In this document: positions 16,793 to 25,800 of the stretch, piece by piece
Layout of the letters: each line of letters starts with the position of its first letter
Position numbering within the stretch: position 1 is the first letter of the stretch
Assembly: GCA_020348445.1 (NCBI GenBank)
Contig: CP070751.1
Coordinates: 4,653,060 to 4,717,059, forward strand
DNA from: Thermoplasmata archaeon
GTDB taxonomy: Archaea > Thermoplasmatota > Thermoplasmata > GCA-020350865
DNA: 64,000 nucleotides
Direction of reading: 5' to 3'
Position numbers and translations under genes: made by a program
The notes under the pieces: model-generated
Databases searched by the model: none
What the model was told of the DNA's origin: nothing
Seen by the model: only the letters and a program-made list of their open reading frames with translations

Positions 16793-18469
16793 CTATCTGT
16801 GGGCAAAATAGGCCTCATATCCTCCCTCTTTCTGCTCAACCTTAATAAATCCAAACCTTTCGAACTGCACAACAGAACCAATGTCCTTTTCCAGAATGCG
16901 CTCGCAGATGCCTTCCTTTACCGAGCCGTCGGGCAGGTATAGTTTAGTGGGAATATTCTCCTCTCCGACCCAATGAATGATCTTCACCCCTTCTTTTAAA
17001 ATCGATAAATCGTCGCCTTTGTACTCTGCTTGTTCCTGGGAAATAATTTTGATGTTGCACAGGTCCTTTAATCTGAGCTTCTCTTCTGGTTTGACTTTTT
17101 TTATGTCGTCCTCTGTTACAAAAACTGTTATACCATCTTTACCTTCTAAAACGATCTTCCGAATCCCTCTTTCAGGATGATCAGGGTGAAGGGGTGCATG
17201 ACCTTCGAGTCTTTCTTCCCCAAAAATTATAAGTTGTCTCGGATTCCATACAAAGAAGTATCTGTTGGCCTCATCATCTACGATGTCTTTATTGTAAGCA
17301 TACAAATTGTCCCAAGAGAATTTTATGTCAACCTCTTTAATGCCCACCTCAATCCAATATTGCCTTATGGCTTTAGCAGAAATTCCCCTTCTGGCCATAG
17401 TCTTTAGGGTCGCGAGCCTCACATCATCCCATCCCGAGAATTCCCCTTTTTTTATTCCCTCCTTGATCACAGTGGTCTTAAGGGTGGTATCCACCATCTG
17501 GACCAGGCCGTAATGAACATAAATGGGTTTTTTCCATCCAAAATGATCGTATATAAATTCCTGCCGATATGTGTTATTCAGATGGTCCTTCCCTCTTAGA
17601 ACGTGGGTCATACCCATGAGATAATCGTCAATAGCTACTGAGAAATTGTAGAGGGGATACACAAGATATTTATCACCTGTCTTTGGATGCGGTGATTTTA
17701 CTATTCTGAGGCCCACGAAGTCCCTTACCGCCGGATTTGGGTGTAAAAGATCTGTCTTGACGACATATGATGCCTCATGTTCGTCAAAGGAGCCTGCGAG
17801 CATCCCATCCCACATCTCAAGCTGTGCTTCAACTTCCAAACCCCGATGAGGGCAGGGCTTCATTTTCAGTTTTGCTGAACGCCAGTCCTCCACATCGCAT
17901 ATGCAGATGTACGCCTTCCCCATTTCAAGTAGCCTCTTTGCATGTTCATAATATATCTCGAACCTGTCGCTTTGGAGCCCAAATTCGTGGTAATCCACAC
18001 CTAACCATTTCAGGTCTTCTATTATCGAGTCATAGGCCTCGGGTTCGATTTTTGCGGGATTGGTATCCTCAAGCCTGATGATGTATTTTCCACCATACCG
18101 TTTTACATATTCATCATTTAACACTGCGGCCCTTGTATGGCCGATATGCAACGGTCCTGAAGGTCCTGGTGCAAAACGCATAACAACTTTCCCTTCGACA
18201 TTTGGTAGATCAGACAATTCCATTTTCTTAGTAACCTTTCTTTCTAAAAGTTCAGGGGCTTCTTTTTCTAAAAGTTTCATCTGCTCATCTATGGAAAGTC
18301 CATTGACTTCGGTAACCATAGTTTTTATATCTTTCATTATATCCTTTATTTCGGATTTCAATTCTGGTTTTGCACTTATTACTTTACCTAACACGGATTT
18401 TTCATCTGCTTTACCATCATGCAAAATAGCGTTTTGCAAAGCATATTTTCTAATCAGTTCCTCTAGCAT
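16793..18469 (-). CDS. gltX: Glutamyl-tRNA synthetase, archaeal type
   Basis: A 558-residue class Ib synthetase of the archaeal GluRS/GlnRS type, charging tRNA-Glu in the cytosol. The HIGH motif is GPLHIGHTRA near residue 108. The anticodon-binding half is the beta-barrel type (SWDNLYAYNKDIVDDEANRYFF onward). The region that normally carries the KMSKS equivalent reads TTLKTTVIKEGI before GWDDVRLATL, so the lysine or arginine usually found in this loop is replaced by valine. An N-terminal helical extension of about 90 residues is normal for the family. It is divergent from the cupin gene. Confidence 0.94.
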   Translation of the reverse strand: MLEELIRKYALQNAILHDGKADEKSVLGKVISAKPELKSEIKDIMKDIKTMVTEVNGLSIDEQMKLLEKEAPELLERKVTKKMELSDLPNVEGKVVMRFAPGPSGPLHIGHTRAAVLNDEYVKRYGGKYIIRLEDTNPAKIEPEAYDSIIEDLKWLGVDYHEFGLQSDRFEIYYEHAKRLLEMGKAYICICDVEDWRSAKLKMKPCPHRGLEVEAQLEMWDGMLAGSFDEHEASYVVKTDLLHPNPAVRDFVGLRIVKSPHPKTGDKYLVYPLYNFSVAIDDYLMGMTHVLRGKDHLNNTYRQEFIYDHFGWKKPIYVHYGLVQMVDTTLKTTVIKEGIKKGEFSGWDDVRLATLKTMARRGISAKAIRQYWIEVGIKEVDIKFSWDNLYAYNKDIVDDEANRYFFVWNPRQLIIFGEERLEGHAPLHPDHPERGIRKIVLEGKDGITVFVTEDDIKKVKPEEKLRLKDLCNIKIISQEQAEYKGDDLSILKEGVKIIHWVGEENIPTKLYLPDGSVKEGICERILEKDIGSVVQFERFGFIKVEQKEGGYEAYFAHR

Positions 18470-18597
18470 CGCGCCTAAAATGTATTAGTCAGTATAATAC
18501 TTTGTTGCTTTGCTTCTGTTTCAGATTTTAGATTATTATTCCTTCCTAATTGAATTATAATTTTAGGGCGGGCGGAGGGGGAAAGGAAGGATGGGAA

Positions 18598-18615
18598 GTA
18601 TCGACGAATCGATAC
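18598..18615 (+). promoter_or_regulatory. Perfect hairpin GTATCGA-CGAA-TCGATAC upstream of cupin gene
   Basis: A perfect 7-bp inverted repeat with a 4-nt loop lies 45 nt before the preferred cupin start and about 40 nt after an AATTATAATTTT TATA-like element. It could be a 5' leader hairpin or an operator. Its presence argues that the true cupin start is the ATG at 18660, not the in-frame ATG at 18591, which would place the hairpin within coding sequence. Confidence 0.4.
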
Positions 18616-18659
18616 CCTTTTATCCAACTTTGCCAATCAGCATCCCGCGTGGCGATACA

Positions 18660-19004
18660 ATGAAAAAGCACAACTTCGAAGAAATCAAATCCGAGGTGGT
18701 TGGGAAAGGCTGCAAAGGTGTCAATATAAGGTGGCTTGTAACCAAGGACATGGGTGCAGAAAACTTTGCAATGAGGATGTTCGAGGTGGAGCCTGAGGGT
18801 CACACACCGCTGCACTCCCATGAATGGGAGCATGAGGTTTTTGTACTCAAAGGAGAAGGATTGGTATTGGCTGCAACTGGTGAGGAGAAGATCAAACATG
18901 GGGATGTCATCTTCATGCCTGCCCATGAGAAGCACCAGTTCAAAAATACAGGTGAGGATAATCTAAAATTCTTATGTCTAATTCCCTATTTGGATGAAAA
19001 ATAA
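18660..19004 (+). CDS. Single-domain cupin protein
   Basis: The start at 18660 (MKKHNFEEI) gives 114 residues; an in-frame ATG at 18591 would add 23 residues without a recognisable role. Both cupin motifs are visible: G-HTPLHSHEWEHEVFVLKGEG (motif 1, three His and Glu for the metal) and GDVIFMPAHEKHQFKN (motif 2, His). The protein is a small beta-barrel that probably binds a divalent metal; substrate unknown. It stands alone, between divergent gltX and convergent ftsZ. Confidence 0.85.
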   Translation: MKKHNFEEIKSEVVGKGCKGVNIRWLVTKDMGAENFAMRMFEVEPEGHTPLHSHEWEHEVFVLKGEGLVLAATGEEKIKHGDVIFMPAHEKHQFKNTGEDNLKFLCLIPYLDEK

Positions 19005-19053
19005 AAAAAAATAAAAAGAGGAGGGGGGAGATAATCCTCATAAATGGGGTTAA

Positions 19054-20136
19054 TTACCTTATCCAGGCTATCTCGTAATCGAAATCCTGTCCTATTGCAT
19101 CGTGGTCTGGATAAACGCTTGCCGCCATTTGGCTTGTTGGACTGAGAACATTGGGGGAGTGTACGCCTGTCATGATGACCATTAGGCGAAGTCTGTCGTT
19201 GAATTCATCTGCTGTCCTTGCGCCTAGTATTATGTTCGCCGAGGAGTCCAGTTCGTATGTTACGCTCTCTGCTACCTTGTTCACCGTTCTCAGTGCGAGT
19301 TTTGATCCACCTGTTATGTGTATCAGTGCGCCTGTTGCACCTGTGTAATCCACATCGAGCAACGGATTGTTCAATGCATCTATTACCACTTGTTCTGGCT
19401 CTTGATCCATGCCTTCTCCATAGAGCATCATTGCTGTCCCGCCTTCGCACATAATGGATTTCACATCCGCGAAATCCAGATTTATTAGCGATGGCTTTGT
19501 TATGGTCTCTGTAATGCCCTTTATGACCTCTGATATGAGTTGGTCCATCACCGAAAATGCCTGATCTATGGGTAGATTGGGAACGAATTCCAGTAGTCTG
19601 TTGTTGTCAAGTACTATTACGCTGTCCGCTCTCTTTCTGAATTTCTCAAGGCCGCTTCTTGCCTTGATTTGTCTTGCTCTTTCCACATCAAAAGGTGTGG
19701 TGGCTATGCCAACCACTATTGCACCCAAGCTCTTTGCTATCTCTGCCAGTATTGGTGCAGATCCAGTGCCCGTCCCACCCCCCATCCCAGCCGCGATGAA
19801 CACCAAATCCGCCTCGCCCAAAACCTCTTCAAGTACATCTTTTGCCTGATCTGCTGCATCCTCGCCTATCTCTGGGTGACCGCCTGCTCCTAGTCCCTTG
19901 GTGATATTCTTTCCTATGAGTATCTTCTTGTCTGCCTCTATGATATCCAAGTGTTGCTTGTCGGTGTTGACAGCAATTGTTTCTGCGCCATGAACCCCTA
20001 TGTTATGTAGTCTATTTATGCTGTTATTACCAGCTCCGCCGCATCCTATTACCAGGATTTTTGGGTCTCCGAACTCTTTATAGAGCGCCTCTCTCTCTGC
20101 TGCATATTTTGCTGCACTCGACACTATCGAGTCCAT
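19054..20136 (-). CDS. ftsZ: Cell division GTPase FtsZ
   Basis: A 360-residue tubulin-like GTPase that forms the division ring. The nucleotide-binding [13 protein letters not shown] is at residues 31-43, the signature [12 protein letters not shown] near 117-128, and the synergy-loop region [11 protein letters not shown] near 220. The C-terminus is short and ends EIAWIR. The ATG at 20136 follows GGAGGTG; that site lies in the loop of a CTAAC/GTTAG hairpin. Upstream are a structured leader and a co-directional ribbon-helix-helix gene, an arrangement like the CdrS-ftsZ2 pair of haloarchaea. Confidence 0.96.
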   Translation of the reverse strand: MDSIVSSAAKYAAEREALYKEFGDPKILVIGCGGAGNNSINRLHNIGVHGAETIAVNTDKQHLDIIEADKKILIGKNITKGLGAGGHPEIGEDAADQAKDVLEEVLGEADLVFIAAGMGGGTGTGSAPILAEIAKSLGAIVVGIATTPFDVERARQIKARSGLEKFRKRADSVIVLDNNRLLEFVPNLPIDQAFSVMDQLISEVIKGITETITKPSLINLDFADVKSIMCEGGTAMMLYGEGMDQEPEQVVIDALNNPLLDVDYTGATGALIHITGGSKLALRTVNKVAESVTYELDSSANIILGARTADEFNDRLRLMVIMTGVHSPNVLSPTSQMAASVYPDHDAIGQDFDYEIAWIR

Positions 20137-20265
20137 GCTAACACCTCCGTTAGGCCTTTTAGGGGCGATAGGCCCCTCTCTTTACACATGACCTTTGGGC
20201 TAAGCGTAATACGCTGAACCCAGTGGCCCTTTTGCCGCTTACTCAAATCGCAAGCGGGTTTGAAC
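20137..20265 (-). promoter_or_regulatory. Structured 5' leader of ftsZ
   Basis: The space between the RHH gene and ftsZ contains a series of stems, read on the minus strand: CCGCTT/AAGCGG (about 20237-20258), AGCGTA/TACGCT (20204-20216, inside longer GGGCT/AGCCC-like arms), AGGGGC/GCCCCT (20170-20186), and CTAAC-GGAGGT-GTTAG around the ftsZ ribosome binding site. A TATA-like AATATACT at about 20272-20280 would start a transcript just before the first stem. The pattern suggests a regulated leader RNA, with the last hairpin presenting or hiding the binding site. No known riboswitch class was recognised. Confidence 0.5.
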
Positions 20266-20363
20266 AAAACAAGAGTATATTCTGTGTAAGTATTACATGT
20301 CAACTCCTGTTGTTAGTTCGCATCCCATCCCTTCTGACAACCCTTCTTATGAATTATCAAATA

Positions 20364-20711
20364 TCATAATTTTTCTTCGCTGAGGGTTCTTTCTATTCGA
20401 ACTCGTATGTATTCTCTGACTGCATGTCGGATCGCATCGTCAACTGATACGGAATCGCCATCTTCCACCAGTTGCTCCAGTCTAACACTGTCACCTTTGG
20501 GTAGTTCCACTGCGATCTTTGATATGTTCGTGGGCACGTCTTCTTCTTCGATGAATCGTTCAATGGCTTCTCTCACAACATCGGATTTGGATTTGAACTC
20601 TCCTTTTTCCACTAGTGCGTTGAGTTTATCGAGCTTATCCGCTGGTACTCTAACCGTTATCCTTTCGGTTTCTGAGCTGTCTTGGCGTCTCTTTTTCTCC
20701 TGTGCTGACAC
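20364..20711 (-). CDS. Tandem ribbon-helix-helix (CopG/CdrS-like) regulator
   Basis: A 115-residue protein starting at a GTG (20711) with GTGAT upstream. It contains two ribbon-helix-helix units: ERITVRVPADKLDKLNALVE...SDVVREAIERFIE at about 15-55, and SKIAVELPKGDSVRLEQL...VDDAIRHAVREYIR at about 64-104. This equals a covalent dimer of the usual 45-residue RHH fold. It sits directly upstream of ftsZ on the same strand and divergent from tbp. In haloarchaea a short RHH protein (CdrS) next to ftsZ2 controls division genes, so a similar role is plausible. Palindromic TTGTCTGACAA elements at its own promoter suggest autoregulation. Confidence 0.85.
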   Translation of the reverse strand: MSAQEKKRRQDSSETERITVRVPADKLDKLNALVEKGEFKSKSDVVREAIERFIEEEDVPTNISKIAVELPKGDSVRLEQLVEDGDSVSVDDAIRHAVREYIRVRIERTLSEEKL

Positions 20712-20756
20712 TGGACATCACTTTGAATTGCTGTTCGTAGATTGTCTTTGGGAATC

Positions 20757-20787
20757 GTCAGACAACTTTTGGTGATTTGTCTGACAA
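20757..20787 (-). promoter_or_regulatory. Palindromic operator pair at the RHH gene promoter
   Basis: TTGTCTGACAA at 20777-20787 is a perfect palindrome around a central base. A second copy, GTCAGACAA, lies at 20757-20765. On the minus strand the promoter CGAAAGATTTATATACC (BRE plus TATA, about 20808-20823) would start transcription near 20785, so the perfect palindrome covers the start site and the other copy lies just downstream. This is the geometry of a repressor site; the RHH protein itself is the natural candidate to bind it. Confidence 0.6.
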
Positions 20788-20918
20788 AAGACTATATGTG
20801 TTAAGTGGTATATAAATCTTTCGTCTTCTGAGTGAAAAATATTATTTTTATGAATACTGGCTTTACTTTTATTATTACGGATTTTAAAGGTTTTTTGCAC
20901 TTCAATATTAATATCCAA

Positions 20919-20927
20919 TTGTCTGAC
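20919..20927 (+). promoter_or_regulatory. Third TTGTCTGAC element, upstream of tbp promoter
   Basis: A further copy of TTGTCTGAC, followed by GTGACGTC, lies upstream of two tbp TATA candidates (CTTTATAGTATATATAAC at 20943-20960 and GCGAAATGTTTATAAATG at 20965-20982). Within the 370-nt region 20712-21081 the only other visible signals are the operator pair and promoters; no small gene is seen. The shared element suggests that the RHH protein could also affect tbp. Confidence 0.45.
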
Positions 20928-21081
20928 GTGACGTCTTATTCCCTTTATAGTATATATAACAACAGCGAAATGTTTATAAATGGGTATTTAAATCAAGTGC
21001 GAAAATGGGGGAGAAACGAAGATTTTAACATATCGAGGAAAAAGAACTTAAGGATAATCTGAACAAATCGGAGGAATAATA

Positions 21082-21630
21082 ATGGCTGAGATAAAAATCG
21101 AAAATGTAGTGGCATCAACCTCTCTCGGAGAGGAGCTGAATTTACAGGCAATTGCCTTGGCATTGGATGGCGCTGAGTACGAGCCTGAGCAATTTCCAGG
21201 ATTAATTTACCGTCTTAAAGAACCCAAGACCGCAACACTGCTCTTTCGGAGTGGAAAGGTTGTATGCACAGGTGCAAAGAGCTTGGATCATGTTCGAATA
21301 GCAATTGATACCGTCATCAAACAGATAGGCAAGGCCGGTATTTCAGTTACAAGGGATCCCAAAATAGAGGTCCAGAACATTGTGGCATCATCGGATTTAG
21401 GATGCGAGATAAATTTGAATGCCATTGCAATCAGTCTGGGTCTCGAGAGGGTAGAGTACGAGCCCGAGCAATTCCCGGGATTGGTTTACCGTATTTCAGA
21501 TCCTAAGGTCGTGGTGTTGCTTTTCGGCTCAGGTAAACTCGTTTGCACAGGTGCAAGACGTCCCGAAGATGTTGAGGCAGCAGTGGACAAGATCACGGAT
21601 GAGCTGAGAGCAGCTGGTCTTTTGCACTAA
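21082..21630 (+). CDS. tbp: TATA-box binding protein
   Basis: A 182-residue archaeal TBP made of two direct repeats of about 90 residues. Each repeat carries the hallmark YEPEQFPGLIYR/YEPEQFPGLVYR and LLFxSGKxVCTGA segments. It binds the promoter TATA box and recruits TFB and RNA polymerase. CGGAGGAATAATA precedes the ATG. The leader of 70-80 nt is long for an archaeal gene, and the promoter region is shared with the divergent RHH gene. A T-rich stretch (CTTTTTACCTTTCTTA) follows the stop and may end the transcript. Confidence 0.97.
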   Translation: MAEIKIENVVASTSLGEELNLQAIALALDGAEYEPEQFPGLIYRLKEPKTATLLFRSGKVVCTGAKSLDHVRIAIDTVIKQIGKAGISVTRDPKIEVQNIVASSDLGCEINLNAIAISLGLERVEYEPEQFPGLVYRISDPKVVVLLFGSGKLVCTGARRPEDVEAAVDKITDELRAAGLLH

Positions 21631-21803
21631 ATCTTTTTACCTTTCTTATATTATTTTGATTCTTTCAAATTTGACCTCCACCATAAGGTCATTAAAAATA
21701 TGACCCTCTAACCTATCTTTAAAGGATGTAACATAATGGGGTGGAGGAAGGGGGTGGAGGGTGGGAATAGATATGAATTTAGAAGAGAAATGAGAGGAGG
21801 ACC

Positions 21804-22646
21804 ATGTCCATCATACCTATACTGGATAACCATATCCATCTACAGCCCTCAGGGAGAAATGTAGAGGCTGTTTTGGATTTTCAGAAGGCAGGTGGGACTC
21901 ACCTTATCGTCTCGCATCTCCCGCATAAAGGATTTAAAGTAACCATGCCAGAGCATTTCAAAGCACAATTTGATATCACATTGGATTTGGCAAAGTCGGC
22001 AAGAAAAAATTCAGATGTTAAAATATTTGTTACACTTGGACCCTATCCTGTGCAGTTGATCAGACTATCTGAACATATGCCCCTCGGCTTGGCAGTGGAT
22101 GTAATGAAGGCAGCTATGGATATAGCAGGGGATTATGTTAAAGAAGGTAAGGCAATTGCTTTAGGGGAGATAGGAAGGCCGCATTTTCCTGTTTCAGACG
22201 AGATTATGGAAGCATCCAATGAGATCATGAAATACGGGATGCAGATTGCAAAGGACATTGGATGTGCAGTTGTTCTTCATACCGAGAGTGGAACTCCAAA
22301 TGTCTGCAGGGATCTGGCCAAAATTGCAGATGGTGTTGGCTTCCCAAAAGAGAGATTGGTCAAGCACTACAGCCCACCAATAATAAGGCCCGAGGAAAAT
22401 TCCGGGCTCTTTCCATCAGTTTTGGCATCTAAGAAGAATATTGATGCTGCTGTACCCAAGGGTCTTCGATTTATGATGGAAACAGATTATTTGGACGATG
22501 CCAGAAGACCGGGGGCTGTTTTGGGAATAAAGACCGTACCAAAGCGGACAAAGGCATTATTAGAATCTGGTATGCTCAAAGAAGAGGACGTATTTGTTAT
22601 TCATAAAGATAATCCCGAGAAAATTTACGGGATAGAAATCCAATGA
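21804..22646 (+). CDS. TatD-related metal-dependent hydrolase (archaeal COG1831 type)
   Basis: A 280-residue protein with the amidohydrolase/TatD-like fold. The metal-binding DNHIHL is at residues 8-13, ALGEIGRPH around 125, VVLHTES around 163, LVKHYSPP near 190 and METDYLDD near 225 (the final Asp). These match the archaeal family of predicted metal-dependent hydrolases of the urease superfamily. Substrate unknown; DNase-like or phosphoesterase activity would be inference. The ATG follows AGAGGAGG. It is a single gene between tbp and the giant surface gene. Confidence 0.82.
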   Translation: MSIIPILDNHIHLQPSGRNVEAVLDFQKAGGTHLIVSHLPHKGFKVTMPEHFKAQFDITLDLAKSARKNSDVKIFVTLGPYPVQLIRLSEHMPLGLAVDVMKAAMDIAGDYVKEGKAIALGEIGRPHFPVSDEIMEASNEIMKYGMQIAKDIGCAVVLHTESGTPNVCRDLAKIADGVGFPKERLVKHYSPPIIRPEENSGLFPSVLASKKNIDAAVPKGLRFMMETDYLDDARRPGAVLGIKTVPKRTKALLESGMLKEEDVFVIHKDNPEKIYGIEIQ

Positions 22647-22826
22647 AATGTTCAGTCCATATTTTTTTCAAAACTAGTAATCATACCTGATTTTCTGGTC
22701 AAAACCATTTAATTAATATTTGTATCTATTATAATTTTACTAATTGATATAAACTGTACAAATATAAGATAGATTTCAGAGATAATTGCTAAAGGAATCA
22801 ACTTGAACGAGGATAGCAAATAGGGG

Positions 22827-25800
22827 ATGGAACAGGAACAGGATTTAACATCAATAGTTAGAGGCCATCAGATGTACATCAAATATTGCTGCAAGTCATA
22901 TTCAATTGTTATAACTGCTATGTTAATTCTATCTTCTTTTTTTTCGATATTCTTTATGAATGGATTAAATACTGTTTCAGGTGATGCAGCCGACACCATC
23001 GCCTCTGTCTCAGGCTCGAATATCAATGATAATTTCGGCTGGAATGTCTCAGATTGCGGGGACGTAAACGGTGATGGATTCGAGGATGTTATAGTCGGTG
23101 CTCCAAGTTATAACAGCAATCAAGGAAGGGCCTATATCATCTTTGGAGGTCCTAGCTTCGAAGGAGATCTAGCAGCTGATTCCGCTGATGTTATTCTCGA
23201 GGGGAGTTGGGCAAATGCCCTGTTTGGATGGGATGTATCTGGAGCAGGGGATTTCAATGGAGATGGAATCAACGAAACAATAGTTGGAGCTCCAGGAAAT
23301 AATAGCAATACGGGAGCTGCTTATATCTTCTACGGTAGCAGTTTTTTAAGTGGAACAATAAGTGCAACCAATGCCAATGTTACAATTGATGGGGAGAATA
23401 GTGGTGATTATTTCGGAAGCTCTGTCTCGGATCTTGGTGATGTAAGCAAGGAAAACCCTGTTGATCATGTTGTGATAAGCGAGGTTTATGCTAATGGAGT
23501 TGATGAGACCTCACCTGATATCGGTGAGTTTATGGAACTTTATAATCCTACATCAGCTCCTATTCCACTTGATAATTGGGTAATCGAGGATAACGATGGT
23601 CACAGTTTTACACTCTTTGGGACCATTCCAGCCAATGGATTCTTCTTGATTGCAGTGGATAACTATCTTGGATCAACAGATCCTACTGAGGCTTCATGGC
23701 CACCACCTGATTTTGATTGTGGTTACACGGCAGGCTCGGTCTTTGCCAATTCCGGAGATGAAATAAGAATAAAGGATGATACAGGTGCGGTCATCGACAC
23801 CTTCGGATACAGTGTTAATGCAGAATGGTACGAAGGAACCTACCATCCTGCTTTACCCAATCCATGGGAGAGTTACGAGAGAAAACTTGGAGAGACATCA
23901 CCAACTGGTGGAAATGCGATAGACACCGATAACAATGGAAACGATTTTGCAGTAAGATCTGCAGCCGAACCACAAAACACAGCATCTGCAATTGAGATTC
24001 CCCCCAATCAAAGCATATACGATGATGTGATTATAGGGGCCCACGGTTGGGGAAATGACAAGGGAAGGGCCTATGTATTCTATGGAAGTAGTGGGAATCC
24101 CGTAGATGCCAGCAGTGCAGATGTCATTTTAACAGGAGAATCTGATAACGATCTATTTGGATTTACGGTTTCAGGGGCAGGTGATGTAAATTCTGATGGA
24201 TTTGACGATATTCTAGTGGGTGCACCAGGATATAACAACAACCGAGGCAGAAGCTACATATATCACGGTGCCCAGAATATGTCGAGCTGGACCCAGGATA
24301 TGATAATGGCACATTGGGATGAGAGCACCGGTGCAGTTTTTGATATTGCCAATGTGTATGCAATATATGAAAAAAGATGGCTTGCCCAATCTTTCACTCC
24401 TGATCAAGATTACCTTTTAACAAAGGTCTGGTTATACCTGGATAATATTGGAGATACCACAATATCCATTTCTTTAGAAGGAGATAACAACGGTCCAGAT
24501 GGGGTAATCCTTGCCCTAGCAAATCCCAAACCTAACATTCCCCCAGGTCCAAATCCTCTTACCTGGATGGAATTCGAGTTCACAAATCCATTCCAGGCCA
24601 CTGCAGGCACCATGTATTGGATAACTGCCCGGGCCACTGGAAAGAATACAAATAACTGCTGGGGATGGCTTCAGGATTTGGATTCCAATCCCAATTATTC
24701 AGGTGGTTATTCGGCTTTCTTGATCAATCCCCCTGGAACCTGGACCGAGGAGCCTGATTATGATTACTGGTTCAAGGTTATGGGTAAATTGCCTGGTGAA
24801 CTCACAGCCGATGTAACTCTTACAGGAGAAATTCAAGGAGACCGATTCGGTTGGTCAGTTTCAGATGCGGGTGATATCGGTGGGGATGGATTTGATGATG
24901 TGATTTTAGGTGCACCGGAAACTGCAAATGGAAATGCATATTTGATAAATGGAAGTACCATCATGAAAGATGTCACAGTTGCAGGAATAGATTGGGGAGA
25001 TGAAAAACAACGTGCAAATTGGGAAACTGGAGGAGATATGGAGGCTGCAGTTTACTCCGGTCAATTTGTTGCTCAGTCCTTCATCGCGCAGGAAACTTAC
25101 CTCCAAACTAATGTGAGCCTTTTGATCAAAGCTTTTGGGACCTCGGGAACTTTAACTGTTATGCTCATGGGAAGCTCAGGATCTTCACCAGATACGGTAC
25201 CAGATGGCACTGTTTTAGCCCAGGCACCTTCAATCAGCACTGGAAATGTTTCCTATGAATGGGCTGTATTTGAATGGATGGTACCATATATCTGCACAGC
25301 AGGCACAGAATATTTCATTGTAGGCGAAGGAACAGGAGCCGATACTTCAAACTGTTGGGGATGGTTTGGACAGCGAGGAGGAAATTATCCCGATGGAGAT
25401 TCAGCATACGACCAGGGTGGTGGTTGGACAGCATACGATGCTGATTTCTATTTCAGGGAGTTCGGAAAATCAGAAACCGCTCTTCCGAACATCACATTTT
25501 CAGGTGAATCACCAGGTGACAAGTTCGGATACTCTGTCTCCGATGCCGGGAATTTCAATGGAGATGCCTATGACGATGTAGTAGTGGGTGCTCCCGAAAA
25601 TGGAAACGGAAAGGTGTATCTTTTCAATTGCTCAAATGTTCTCCCTATTACAATTCAAGCAATCAATGCAAATTATTCTGCGTTGGGAGAAAACCTGCAG
25701 GATCGATTTGGATGGTCAGTGTCTAGAGCTGGGGATATCAACCAGTCCATGGGTTATGATGAAGTAATTGTAGGAACCCCATATCAGGATCCCAGTGGAA

